A stretch of 64,000 nt of DNA from Staphylococcus simulans (GCF_002902285.1 NZ_PPRU01000035.1:20648-84647); one strand, 5' to 3'; shown: positions 36,346-44,482, numbered from the stretch's first letter. Translations and numbers: made by a program. Notes: a model not told the origin generated them from the letters alone.

Positions 36346-38225
36346 GTGTCAAAAATTTCCGCAAGACAGCAGCGACTGATATTACTATTGTTTATTGATT
36401 CAATCATTGTTGCTTTTTCTGTCTTTTTGAGTTATTTAATTCTTGAACCGTATTTCCGCGGTTATTCTTTATCATTGTTAATTTTATCATCACTGGTATT
36501 GCTGTTTTCTCATCACATCTTTGCCAGTGTATTCAACTTATACCACCGGGCTTGGGAATATGCGAGTGTCAATGAAATGATTGTCATAGTTAAAGCGGTC
36601 ACATGTTCGATGGCCATGACCGTTTTAATCGTACCGTTCTTTACACATGAAGGTCCGTTTTTGAGATTATACTTCATCACATGGATGATGCATGTGTTAT
36701 TAATCGGGGGCTCTCGTTTATCATGGCGTTTATTTAGAAGAACACTGGTACGTAAAGGCGTTAAACGTAAGAATACATTAGTTATCGGCGCTGGTGAAGG
36801 CGGTTCAATGTTGATTAACCAAATGTTGAAACGTCCGACTATGGGCATGGAACCTGTTGTAGTCGTGGATGATGATCCAAAGAAACAAAAGTTGACGATT
36901 ACAGAAGGAGTTAAAGTTCAAGGTACTATTGAAGATATCCCAGATTTAGTTAATAAATATCGTATTAAAAATATCATTATTGCGATACCAACGTTAACAC
37001 AACAGCGCTTAAGAGAAATTAATAGTATTTGTGAAAACACACAAGCGACTGTTTTGAAAATGCCGAACATTGAAGAAGTTATGTCAGGTAAATTAGAAGT
37101 CAGCCAATTAAAGAAAGTGGAAGTTGAAGATTTACTTGGACGTGATCCTGTAGAGTTGGACATGGAAATGATTTCAAAAGAATTAACACATCAAACGATT
37201 ATGGTTACAGGTGCCGGCGGTTCAATCGGTTCTGAAATTTGTCGACAAGTGTGTCGTTTTGCACCCGCACGTATTATTTTGTTAGGACATGGTGAAAACA
37301 GTATTTACTTAATTCACCAAGAACTTCAAAAACAATACGGCGATCAAATTGATATCGTACCGGTTATCGCTGATATTCAAGACCGTTCACGCTTATTTAA
37401 AATCGTCAGTCATTACCAACCATATGTGGTTTACCATGCAGCTGCACATAAACATGTGCCGATGATGGAATATAACCCAAGTGAAGCGATTAAAAATAAC
37501 GTAATCGGAACGAAAAATGTGGCTGAAGCAGCGCGAGAAGCGAGAGTATCTAAGTTCGTTATGATTTCTACAGATAAAGCAGTGAATCCGCCGAATGTGA
37601 TGGGTGCGTCTAAACGTGCCGCTGAAATGATTGTACAAAGTATGAATGAAGAAAACAGTCATACGAACTTTGTGGCAGTAAGATTCGGTAATGTATTAGG
37701 TTCACGTGGTTCTGTTATCCCATTATTCAAGAAACAAATTGAAGCGGGCGGTCCAATTACAGTGACACACCCTGAAATCACACGTTACTTTATGACAATC
37801 CCTGAAGCAGCACGTCTGGTATTACAAGCAGGTGCGATTGCGGATGGCGGTGAAGTCTTCGTATTAGATATGGGAGAACCTGTTAAAATCGTAGATCTTG
37901 CGAAAAACCTAATTCGCTTAAGCGGTTATAGAGATGGAGACATTGAAATCAAATTCACAGGTCTCAGACCTGGTGAAAAGTTATATGAAGAGTTGCTTGA
38001 TGAAGACGAAATCCATCCAGAACAAGTTTATGAAAAATCTACCGCGGTAAAGTAGAAGAAATGAAAAATGAAGATGTCCTACGTATTTTAGATGAGATTA
38101 TTCATAGTAAGGACTATAAACAAAAATTAATTGATCTTGCGAATCATCGCTATGACATTAACAATAAACCACAAAAAGATGATGAAGGGAACACTGACAT
38201 CCCTCCCTTTCGTCTAATCAAATAA
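36346..38225 (+). pseudogene. capD: capD-like nucleotide-sugar epimerase/dehydratase, frameshifted
   Basis: Four N-terminal transmembrane helices (about residues 9-120), a CoA-binding-like Rossmann domain (TLVIGAGEGGSML), then the main SDR domain TGAGGSIGSEICRQ (about 284-297) with the STDKAVNPPNVMGASKR active-site region. This is CapD/EpsC architecture. The frame stops at 38055. The missing tail continues in another frame to 38225 (IYRGKVEEMKNEDVLRILDEII and more), joining perfectly if the A5 run at 38033-38037 had six A. The truncated product keeps the catalytic domain and loses about 62 residues. It could be a true mutation, a phase-variable tract or a sequencing error. Confidence 0.85.
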
Positions 38226-38235
38226 CACCTCAACT

Positions 38236-38263
38236 AAGCATCTGATGAAAATCAGGTGCTTTT
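38236..38263 (+). terminator. Intrinsic terminator after capD-like gene
   Basis: AAGCATCTGAT (38236-38246) pairs with ATCAGGTGCTT (38251-38261), one G-U pair, short T tail. Confidence 0.75.
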
Positions 38264-38325
38264 GTTAAAAGTTGACTATTACACGATAAAACCCTAATAT
38301 TATCAGTGATGTAAACGTTACAATT

Positions 38326-38340
38326 TGTGATGAAATCACA
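38326..38340. promoter_or_regulatory. Inverted repeat TGTGAT-GAA-ATCACA upstream of galU
   Basis: A perfect 6-3-6 inverted repeat about 60 bp upstream of a TATAAT (38398-38403). It resembles Crp/Fnr-type half sites but with a 5-bp TGTGA/TCACA spacing, so the regulator is unknown. Confidence 0.4.
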
Positions 38341-38444
38341 GTTTGAAGATAAAGAGATGAACGTTTTAAATGTGGCTGTTTAAAAGACAAGTCAAGGTAT
38401 AATCTTGATAATTTCAGACCACCTGATGAAAAAGGAGATATTGT

Positions 38445-39311
38445 ATGACTAAGATTAAAAAAGCAGTAATTCCCGCAGCAGGCCTAGGAACACGTTTCCT
38501 ACCAGCAACAAAAGCGATGCCGAAAGAAATGTTGCCGATTTTAGATAAGCCGACGATTCAATATATCGTTGAAGAAGCCTATCGCGCAGGAATTGAAGAC
38601 ATTATTATTGTGACAGGTAAACACAAACGTGCCATTGAAGATCACTTTGATAATCAAGTTGAACTTGAAAACAACTTAAGAGAAAAAGGCAAAACAGATT
38701 TATTAGAGAAAGTGCAACGCTCTACACACTTAGCCAACGTATTTTATGTCCGTCAGCGTGAACAAAAAGGTTTAGGCCATGCGATTTGGACAGCAAGACA
38801 ATTCATCGGTAATGAACCATTCGCTGTTTTACTTGGTGATGATATTGTGGAATCTGATACACCAGCGATTAAACAATTAATGGATGTTTATGATGAAACA
38901 GGCAAATCTGTCATCGGTGTACAAACAGTGCCAGAAAAGGAAACACACCGTTATGGTATTGTGAAACCTGAGAAGCAAAATGGGCGTTTGTATGAAGTGG
39001 AAAAATTCGTCGAAAAACCAGCGCCAGGGACAGCACCATCAAACCTTGCGATTATGGGGCGTTATGTCTTAACACCTGAAATATTCGATTATTTATCTAC
39101 GCAAGATAAAGGCAGCGGCGGCGAAATTCAATTAACAGATGCGATTGAACGCTTGAATCATGACGATGAAGTGTTTGCGTATGATTTTGAAGGACATCGT
39201 TTTGATGTTGGAGAGAAAATCGGTTTCGTTAAAACGACGATTGCTTATGCATTAAAAGATGATGAAATGAAAGAAGAAATCAAATCATATATCCAATCTT
39301 TAGATTTATAA
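38445..39311 (+). CDS. galU: UTP-glucose-1-phosphate uridylyltransferase
   Basis: A 288-residue nucleotidyltransferase making UDP-glucose for glycolipid (lipoteichoic acid anchor), teichoic acid glucosylation and polysaccharide synthesis. The nucleotide-binding [23 protein letters not shown] is at residues 11-33. [14 protein letters not shown] and LGDDIV are also typical of GalU/GtaB. It is full length and stands alone, bounded by a terminator, close to the capA/capD remnants. Confidence 0.95.
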   Translation: MTKIKKAVIPAAGLGTRFLPATKAMPKEMLPILDKPTIQYIVEEAYRAGIEDIIIVTGKHKRAIEDHFDNQVELENNLREKGKTDLLEKVQRSTHLANVFYVRQREQKGLGHAIWTARQFIGNEPFAVLLGDDIVESDTPAIKQLMDVYDETGKSVIGVQTVPEKETHRYGIVKPEKQNGRLYEVEKFVEKPAPGTAPSNLAIMGRYVLTPEIFDYLSTQDKGSGGEIQLTDAIERLNHDDEVFAYDFEGHRFDVGEKIGFVKTTIAYALKDDEMKEEIKSYIQSLDL

Positions 39312-39323
39312 GCCATAATTTAT

Positions 39324-39358
39324 AACAGAGGATGTTTATTCGCATCTTCTGTTTTTTT
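39324..39358 (+). terminator. Intrinsic terminator after galU
   Basis: AACAGAGGATG (39324-39334) pairs with CATCTTCTGTT (39343-39353 region), followed by a long T run. Confidence 0.85.
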
Positions 39359-39459
39359 CATGCACAAAATAGGAAGTTTCCGTTATAGATTAATAACTTA
39401 GGGTATATTAATAATGAATAGGTTAATACTAAACTTTATCAAGAAAGAAGTGAAGTTGT

Positions 39460-39882
39460 ATGTATAATAATATTTTAGTACCGTATGATTTCGGTAATGC
39501 GTTCAACAATGTACCAGACCAATTAGAAGCTTTAACAAGAGGAAATGATCAAGCCAAAATCACTGTGTATCATGTGATTTCTGAAACTGAATTAGCAAAC
39601 TATGTACGTTATCAAAACAAACACTTTGAAGAAGTGACAAAAGAAAAAGAAGTCGACATGAAACCATTTATACAAATCCTTGAAGATAAAGGCATGAACT
39701 GTGAAATTGTCTTTACAACAGGTAGTCCGACAATTGAAATTTTAGATGAGTTAGAGAAAAATCATTATGATATCGTTGTGATGAGTAACAAACGTTCTCG
39801 CATTGAAATTAAACACGTACTAGGCCATGTGACTCATAAAGTCGCAAAACGTTCTAATACGCCAGTATTAATCGTTAAGTAA
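39460..39882 (+). CDS. Universal stress protein family
   Basis: A 140-residue single UspA domain. It opens with NNILVPYDFGNAF. The C-terminal block is GHVTHKVAKRSNTPVLIVK; the related ATP-binding loop G-2X-G-9X-G(S/T) is incomplete, so nucleotide binding is uncertain. AAGAAAGAAG precedes the ATG. Monocistronic, with its own terminator. Confidence 0.85.
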   Translation: MYNNILVPYDFGNAFNNVPDQLEALTRGNDQAKITVYHVISETELANYVRYQNKHFEEVTKEKEVDMKPFIQILEDKGMNCEIVFTTGSPTIEILDELEKNHYDIVVMSNKRSRIEIKHVLGHVTHKVAKRSNTPVLIVK

Positions 39883-39918
39883 ATCTATAACATGGTCGTT
39901 GAATAGATATGACAGTTA

Positions 39919-39942
39919 GAAACCGCTTCGGCGGTTTCTTTT
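39919..39942 (+). terminator. Intrinsic terminator, TTCG tetraloop
   Basis: GAAACCGC, loop TTCG, GCGGTTTC, then TTTT. Confidence 0.9.
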
Positions 39943-39993
39943 ACATTTCTCTGATAAAAAGGGGTAGAGGTAAGAAAAAGAGGAGGTATTTCC

Positions 39994-40908
39994 ATGGAAA
40001 TCTTAAAGTATCAAGATTGGAAAGAAGAGCATCAAACATTACATTTAATTGCGCAAATACTAGGTAAATATAAATTAGCGTGTGCTTATCAAGCACCTCA
40101 ATGGGAACATGTAGTCTTAAATATTACACCTGAAGGCTTTACGACAGGGATGTTGTATTTTGGTGAAAAATATTTCTCAATCAGCGTGAACGTATTAGAC
40201 GATCAAATCGAAGTGCGTGTGAATGAAGATATGACAACCTTCCCACTACAAGATGGTAAAACAGTTCAAGACTACTACAAACAAATCACAGGAACAGTTA
40301 AAGAGTTTGATATTGAAGTTGACATTAATCCAGAACCTCAAGAATTGGCAGATAAAACACCATTTGATGAAGATACGAAACATCACCATTATGACCATGA
40401 TAAAGCAGTGAAAGCTATCCAACTCTTTCAGTATGCGAATCGTGCATTAGAACGCTTTGTGCACCCTTTACGTGCACGTGTAGAAGGTCCTGGTTTATTC
40501 TGGGGAACATTCGATGTATCAACATTAGTGGTGTATAACGAAATGCATGAAACATTCAAACCACGCCAAGTGATTGAATATGGTTGTTTCGATGAACGTT
40601 TTGTAGAATTTGGTTTCTGGTTCGGTGATGATAACTTTGAAGGACCTACTTTCTTCGTCTTACCTTATCCATTCGTAGATGCTGACTTTACGTATGAAGG
40701 TACATTACCAGAAGGCGCTTATTTCAGTAAACAATTAACAGAATTTGTTTATGAGTTACAACGCGGTGATTTAGATGAATTAGATACGATAGATGAAACA
40801 TTTAAACGCGGCTTTGAAATCTTTACTGAGCACCAAGGTTGGGAAGACACGTCACATTATACGATTCCATTGAATATGCCGAAGAATAACGTATCAGACC
40901 ATGAGTAA
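39994..40908 (+). CDS. DUF5996 family protein
   Basis: A 304-residue soluble protein resembling DUF5996, a family of unknown function. It has a beta-rich N-terminal half (WEHVVLNITPEGFTTGMLYFG) and aromatic-rich conserved stretches in the second half (GLFWGTFDVSTLVVYNE, EFGFWFGDDNFEGPTFFVLPYPF). No catalytic motif is obvious. GAGGAGG precedes the start. It lies 73 bp upstream of queH. Confidence 0.7.
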   Translation: MEILKYQDWKEEHQTLHLIAQILGKYKLACAYQAPQWEHVVLNITPEGFTTGMLYFGEKYFSISVNVLDDQIEVRVNEDMTTFPLQDGKTVQDYYKQITGTVKEFDIEVDINPEPQELADKTPFDEDTKHHHYDHDKAVKAIQLFQYANRALERFVHPLRARVEGPGLFWGTFDVSTLVVYNEMHETFKPRQVIEYGCFDERFVEFGFWFGDDNFEGPTFFVLPYPFVDADFTYEGTLPEGAYFSKQLTEFVYELQRGDLDELDTIDETFKRGFEIFTEHQGWEDTSHYTIPLNMPKNNVSDHE

Positions 40909-40981
40909 TAGCACATCTATGATAATTCCGTTATAATAAACGTACATATAAATTCTCAACTAAGAAGGAGCGAAGACATCC

Positions 40982-41722
40982 ATGATTGAAATGGACGGCA
41001 TTGTAGCCAAGATGAAAAATCAAAAAATCAATTACGATAGAGTCTTAAAGAAAATGATACAGCAATGGGAGCGCTCAGAGGAACGTCCTAAAATCTTATT
41101 GCACAGTTGTTGTGCGCCTTGTAGTACGTATGTGTTAGAGTTTTTGACACAGTATGCGGATGTGGCGATTTATTTTGCGAACCCGAATATTCATCCAAAG
41201 AAAGAATATGAACGTCGTGCGTATGTACAAGAAGCATTTATTAAAGATTTCAATGAACGTAATGGGACAAATGTCCGCTATATCGAAGCCCCTTACAAGC
41301 CGCATGAATTTATGAAGATGGCGAAAGAACGTGGTGTGACAGATGAACCAGAAGGCGGCTTACGTTGTACGGCATGTTTTGAAATGCGTTTGGATATGGT
41401 GGCAGAAGCGGCTGTCAAATATGGTTATGATTATTTCGGCAGCGCATTAACATTATCGCCAAAGAAAAATGCGCAGTTGATTAATGAAATAGGATCAGAA
41501 GTTCAAAAATTATATGATGTTAATTATTTACCGAGTGATTTCAAAAAAAATAAAGGCTATGAACGTTCTTTAGAAATGTGTCGAGACTATAATATTTATC
41601 GTCAATGTTATTGTGGCTGTGTTTTTGCGGCACAAGCACAAGGGATTGACTTTAAAGAAGTGAATAAAGCAGCCCAAGCTTTCTTTGATGAGCTTGAGCA
41701 CAATGAAACTACACAATCATAA
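40982..41722 (+). CDS. queH: Epoxyqueuosine reductase QueH
   Basis: A 246-residue DUF208/QueH protein performing the last step of queuosine formation in tRNA wobble position 34. Cysteine motifs: HSCCAPCSTYV (around residues 41-51), RCTACFEMRL, and YRQCYCGC near the C-terminus, which together bind the Fe-S cluster and a second metal. No other queuosine genes are in the window, which fits a salvage or scattered arrangement. AAGGAGCGA precedes the ATG. Confidence 0.92.
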   Translation: MIEMDGIVAKMKNQKINYDRVLKKMIQQWERSEERPKILLHSCCAPCSTYVLEFLTQYADVAIYFANPNIHPKKEYERRAYVQEAFIKDFNERNGTNVRYIEAPYKPHEFMKMAKERGVTDEPEGGLRCTACFEMRLDMVAEAAVKYGYDYFGSALTLSPKKNAQLINEIGSEVQKLYDVNYLPSDFKKNKGYERSLEMCRDYNIYRQCYCGCVFAAQAQGIDFKEVNKAAQAFFDELEHNETTQS

Positions 41723-41729
41723 ATCAATT

Positions 41730-41789
41730 AAGCTCCCGATGAGGCAGGCACTGATACAGTGAATCCTTTATCGGGAGCTTTTTTTTTTA
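41730..41789. terminator. Long bidirectional terminator
   Basis: AAGCTCCCGAT (41730-41740) pairs with ATCGGGAGCTT (41770-41780), with a long T run and an inner AGG/CCT stem, between convergent queH and DUF3021 genes. Confidence 0.88.
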
Positions 41790-42245
41790 TTTGAGTTTGT
41801 GATTAATCTCATTGACTAAGCGTTTATTCTTAATATAGTTGATGATCCAAATCATACTGTAGATGAAGAGGAAGATGAGTGTAAATACCAAGATATTTAA
41901 TAAATCGAGCGGGAACCATCCAGCTAACATCGCAAGCGGTAAGAATCCAACATAACAGAGTACTAAATGGACGAGTGTTGTTTTAAGCAAGCTCCAATCT
42001 GTTTTATAATAAATCATTTCAGCGAGTGTGAAGAGTACACCAATTAATCCCCATATGATGACACATACGAACATGGTCATCACTTCAGAAAGATGTGTAT
42101 GATAGTACATTCCCATTGTTGAAACGGGTGATAAGGGTTCGTATTGACCTTGCGCAAAAATAAACGAGAAGATAAGAGACATTGTGATACCTATCGTTAT
42201 GCCAACCATAAAACCGATACATAATTGTTTAATCATATGTTTCAT
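41787..42245 (-). CDS. DUF3021 family membrane protein
   Basis: A 152-residue protein with four hydrophobic segments and a basic C-terminus (NYIKNKRLVNEINHKLK), matching DUF3021, a family that almost always follows a LytTR-only regulator. It overlaps the LytTR gene by four bases (ATGA), so it is coupled to it. DUF3021 partners are thought to modulate the regulator at the membrane; that function is family inference. Confidence 0.82.
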   Translation of the reverse strand: MKHMIKQLCIGFMVGITIGITMSLIFSFIFAQGQYEPLSPVSTMGMYYHTHLSEVMTMFVCVIIWGLIGVLFTLAEMIYYKTDWSLLKTTLVHLVLCYVGFLPLAMLAGWFPLDLLNILVFTLIFLFIYSMIWIINYIKNKRLVNEINHKLK

Positions 42246-42682
42246 TGGAATAACCTCGCTTTCAATTGTTTTAAATAACGTCGTGAGGAATAAGTTGCTT
42301 CACCATGTTTCATTTCGATATGAATCATACCGTTTTTACTTAAGCTTAAGTGCTTAATATTATGCATGTTAATGATTTCTGATTGTGAGATTCTGATGAA
42401 ATCCTTTGGCAAGGATTGTTCTAGCTGATAAAAGCGCTGTTGAATGTGCAGACGATGCGAGGTTGTATAGGCGAAGAGTTTGCGCTGTTCTGAACGGATG
42501 TAGAGGAAATCTTCTATGGGGAAGCGGTATGTTTTATCATTTTCTTTGCCTGTTAAAGTTTGAATGGTTGATGTTTGTTGTGCAGCTTGTATAATCGCAT
42601 CGACTGTTTTGGAATGTTCGTGTGCGTAAATATCAACATATTCTTCAGGATAAGTCGGATCAAAATAGGAATTGATTTTCAT
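42242..42682 (-). CDS. LytTR-domain transcriptional regulator
   Basis: A 146-residue protein. The ATG at 42682 is chosen because GGAG lies 9 bp upstream; a GTG 6 bp earlier is too close to it. It has no receiver domain. Residues ~45-146 form a LytTR DNA-binding domain: IEDFLYIRSEQRKLFAYT, FYQLEQSLPKDFIRISQSEIINMHNIK and SSRRYLKQLK. Such stand-alone regulators control their own operon and sometimes competence, bacteriocin or membrane genes. It lies directly downstream, on the same strand, of the long putative ncRNA described below. Confidence 0.88.
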   Translation of the reverse strand: MKINSYFDPTYPEEYVDIYAHEHSKTVDAIIQAAQQTSTIQTLTGKENDKTYRFPIEDFLYIRSEQRKLFAYTTSHRLHIQQRFYQLEQSLPKDFIRISQSEIINMHNIKHLSLSKNGMIHIEMKHGEATYSSRRYLKQLKARLFQ

Positions 42683-42733
42683 GAGCACTCGCTCCTCTCT
42701 TTAATTCTATTAAAGCAGAGCTTGATGATTATG

Positions 42734-42761
42734 AGAATAGTTTTGATACATGTGGTATCAA
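42734..42761 (-). promoter_or_regulatory. LytTR gene promoter with inverted-repeat operator
   Basis: On minus, TTGATA (42761-42756), 16 bp, TATTCT (42739-42734). The -35 is one arm of a perfect repeat TTGATAC-ATGTG-GTATCAA (42743-42761). Autoregulation by the LytTR protein is a reasonable guess. Confidence 0.5.
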
Positions 42762-42780
42762 GGGGACGACAAGTGGTTAA

Positions 42781-42820
42781 AAAACAAAAAAAGAGAGAAG
42801 GTCTGGGGAAACCTTCTCTC
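42781..42820 (-). terminator. Strong intrinsic terminator of the minus-strand ncRNA
   Basis: Read on minus: GAGAGAAGGT, loop UUCCCCAG, ACCTTCTCTC, then seven T, G and four more T (forward A tract 42781-42792). It sets the direction of the upstream transcript and carries the same C-rich loop as the hairpins inside it. Confidence 0.9.
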
Positions 42821-42878
42821 CATTACAGTGATTTTAGAAATGAAGGGGAATCATTTCTAGTACTTGTAATAACAATAT

Positions 42879-42893
42879 CAATTTTTAAGGAGT
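42879..42893 (-). repeat. 15-nt direct repeat, copy 1
   Basis: Forward CAATTTTTAAGGAGT, i.e. ACUCCUUAAAAAUUG in the minus-strand RNA, between two hairpins. A second identical copy is at 43008-43022. The ACUCCUUA part is complementary to a UAAGGAGU ribosome binding site. Confidence 0.8.
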
Positions 42894-43007
42894 TTACTCA
42901 TTGTTCAATACACTCAGGGGAAAGTGTATTGAGACTAACCATTTAGTATATTTCTATCAGAGTTCATCAATATGATTGGTTATCATTCTTATTACTTACT
43001 TTGCCTA

Positions 43008-43022
43008 CAATTTTTAAGGAGT
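43008..43022 (-). repeat. 15-nt direct repeat, copy 2
   Basis: Identical to 42879-42893; also in an apparently single-stranded linker of the minus-strand RNA. Confidence 0.8.
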
Positions 43023-43368
43023 GGATTGAGCATGTATGACATGCAGACGTTGAATCCTCTGTCATCCAATCTATCTGTTTCATGAATGCTCAACTTTTGA
43101 ATATACCTACGACTCATTTTTAGAGATAAGCTCGTGCATTCGATTCATATTATCGGGGCACATCATTCCTTACAGCCGCTTACGAAAGTTGGGAGTATAC
43201 TAAGTAAATGGTTGGGGAGCCACTTACTTTAAAATGCAGCTGTTTTGAAATTTTGTTGTTAATTTGATGTATCAGGGGAAACACATCAAAGTTTAATATG
43301 ATTCGAATATGTCAGCATCGAAATTAGGATGGGGTAATCCTGTCTTCGTTTTCGCTTATATGAGCAAC

Positions 43369-43377
43369 TCACCTCCT
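43369..43377 (-). other. Perfect Shine-Dalgarno sequence without an ORF
   Basis: AGGAGGTGA on the minus strand is fully complementary to the 16S rRNA 3' end. The only near start (TTG) would give a three-residue peptide (TTG CTC ATA TAA). It lies inside the putative ncRNA. Confidence 0.6.
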
Positions 43378-43689
43378 GAAATATACTAAAATTGATACAT
43401 GTTTCTTTAGGATGCGGGGAACATCTTTAAAGAAATATGCAGCAACATGACAGAAATCCTACCACGGTGTTCCTGCCAATGACATTTCTAGGTTGTTGTT
43501 CTGAGATGTACTCGTTCACTGTAAAGCGTCGCATTATCGTAAAATAATGCCGCCAAATTAAAATATTAAATAGATAGCGTTGTTTAAAGCGCTCATCTAT
43601 CTGTTGTTCGTGTCTCAGGGGTCTCTTGAACAACATTATCGCTTGAAACAACTTTGTTATCTATTTCACATACTACAATAACATGAGTT

Positions 43690-43785
43690 GTGATTAAAAT
43701 CACTATAAATGGTGCATAACTTTTTAGAGTTGTGACGTTATTGTGAAACTGTACAGTTTACTGTTGTACTATGTAAGCGCTGTAC
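43690..43785. promoter_or_regulatory. Cluster of palindromes upstream of ncRNA and DUF488 gene
   Basis: GTGATTAAAATCAC (43690-43703), the perfect palindrome AAACTGTACAGTTT (43746-43759) and a near-cre TGTAAGCGCTGTAC (43772-43785, 12 of 14) lie between the putative ncRNA and the divergent gene. They are candidate operators for either. Confidence 0.45.
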
Positions 43786-43924
43786 CACCACAGAATGATT
43801 GTATACAATATGGAATATTGTGTTTCTTCCTATTAAAATAAGAAATGAGCGTCGTTTGTGTATATAGGACAAGGGTATAATAAATATAAAGTGCTGATTA
43901 TTGTTTGAAAGGAAGGATACTTGT

Positions 43925-44296
43925 ATGGCAATCAAAGTAAAACGCATTTATGATGACAAAGCAGAAGACGATGGTGTACGTGTATTAGTGGATCGAGTTT
44001 GGCCACGTGGTATTTCAAAAGAAAATGCGAATTTGGATGAATGGTTAAAAAATATCGGACCGACAAAAGAATTAAGAGAGTGGTTCAACCATGATGCAGA
44101 TAAGTTCGAAGACTTTAAAAAGAAATATATCAAAGAACTTGAAAACAATGATGAACAAAATGAAGAACTCAAAACATTAGAAGGCATGGTTAAAGATGCA
44201 CGTAAAGATGTGATTATTCTATTTGGCGCTAAAGATGAAAAACATAATCAAGCTGTTGTCTTACAATCTTATTTGAAAGATCAAGGATACAAGTAA
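43925..44296 (+). CDS. DUF488 family protein
   Basis: A 123-residue soluble protein. ATG at 43925 is chosen with AAAGGAAGGA upstream; a TTG 24 bp earlier is open but has no site. DUF488 signature: VKRIYDDKAEDDGVRVLVDRVWPRGISKENANLDEWLKNIGPTKELR. The family is of unknown function, often linked to oxidative or acid stress. A TATAAT at 43876-43881 is likely its -10. Confidence 0.85.
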   Translation: MAIKVKRIYDDKAEDDGVRVLVDRVWPRGISKENANLDEWLKNIGPTKELREWFNHDADKFEDFKKKYIKELENNDEQNEELKTLEGMVKDARKDVIILFGAKDEKHNQAVVLQSYLKDQGYK

Positions 44297-44334
44297 CGTT
44301 AAATTAACCAGTAATCATTGAATAAATATTGAAG

Positions 44335-44375
44335 CAATCCAGTAATGCATATAACGCTTTACTGGATTGTTTTTT
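44335..44375 (+). terminator. Intrinsic terminator after DUF488 gene
   Basis: CAATCCAGTAA (44335-44345) pairs with TTACTGGATTG (44359-44369), followed by TTTTTT. Confidence 0.9.
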
Positions 44376-44463
44376 ATTTGCAATTAAAAATTTACTGTTA
44401 TAATACAGTGATTTTTGAATGTAACACTTAATCTAACAGAGTCACAACCTTGACACATGTTTA

Positions 44464-44477
44464 TTAAAACGTTTTCA
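44464..44477 (+). promoter_or_regulatory. cre-like site upstream of pflB
   Basis: TTAAAACGTTTTCA matches the cre consensus at 13 of 14 positions (T for G at position 2) and is nearly palindromic. Confidence 0.6.
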
Positions 44478-44482
44478 TATTT

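Larger units (their letters stand above)
42781..43640 (-). ncRNA. Long structured RNA with repeated UUCCCC hairpin loops
   Basis: Read on minus, hairpins with C-rich loops lie at 43634-43603 (loop with ACCCCUGA), 43435-43402 (UUCCCCG), 43341-43326 (UACCCC), 43290-43263 (GUUUCCCCUGAU), 43229-43202 (CUCCCCAA), 42932-42905 (UUCCCCUG, 10-bp perfect stem) and 42859-42835 (UUCCCCU, 9-bp perfect stem). The last is the terminator at 42820-42793 (UUCCCCAG). The stems differ in sequence while the loops are conserved, which indicates selection on RNA. UUCCCC is complementary to Shine-Dalgarno-like GGGGAA. The 5' end is not determined; transcription could begin anywhere up to about 43860. No ORF has a usable ribosome binding site. 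This layout resembles RNAIII or RsaC in function, not in visible sequence. Confidence 0.7.

Noticed and set aside
38311..38324. A cre site upstream of galU (TGTAAACGTTACAA).
   Set aside because: It is a shorter palindrome that violates the cre consensus at two constrained 3' positions.
42575..42946. A 123-codon plus-strand ORF across the LytTR start and the ncRNA terminator.
   Set aside because: No ribosome binding site, Cys/Ile-rich nonsense composition, and it runs through a perfect minus-strand terminator hairpin.
42781..43640. The C-loop RNA as RNAIII itself.
   Set aside because: No agrBDCA genes or delta-haemolysin frame lie nearby; neighbours are LytTR/DUF3021 and DUF488. Functional resemblance only.
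43427..43651. A 74-codon minus-strand ORF in the ncRNA region.
   Set aside because: No ribosome binding site, overlaps a structured hairpin and ends in FLSCCCIFL-type noise; not protein-like.
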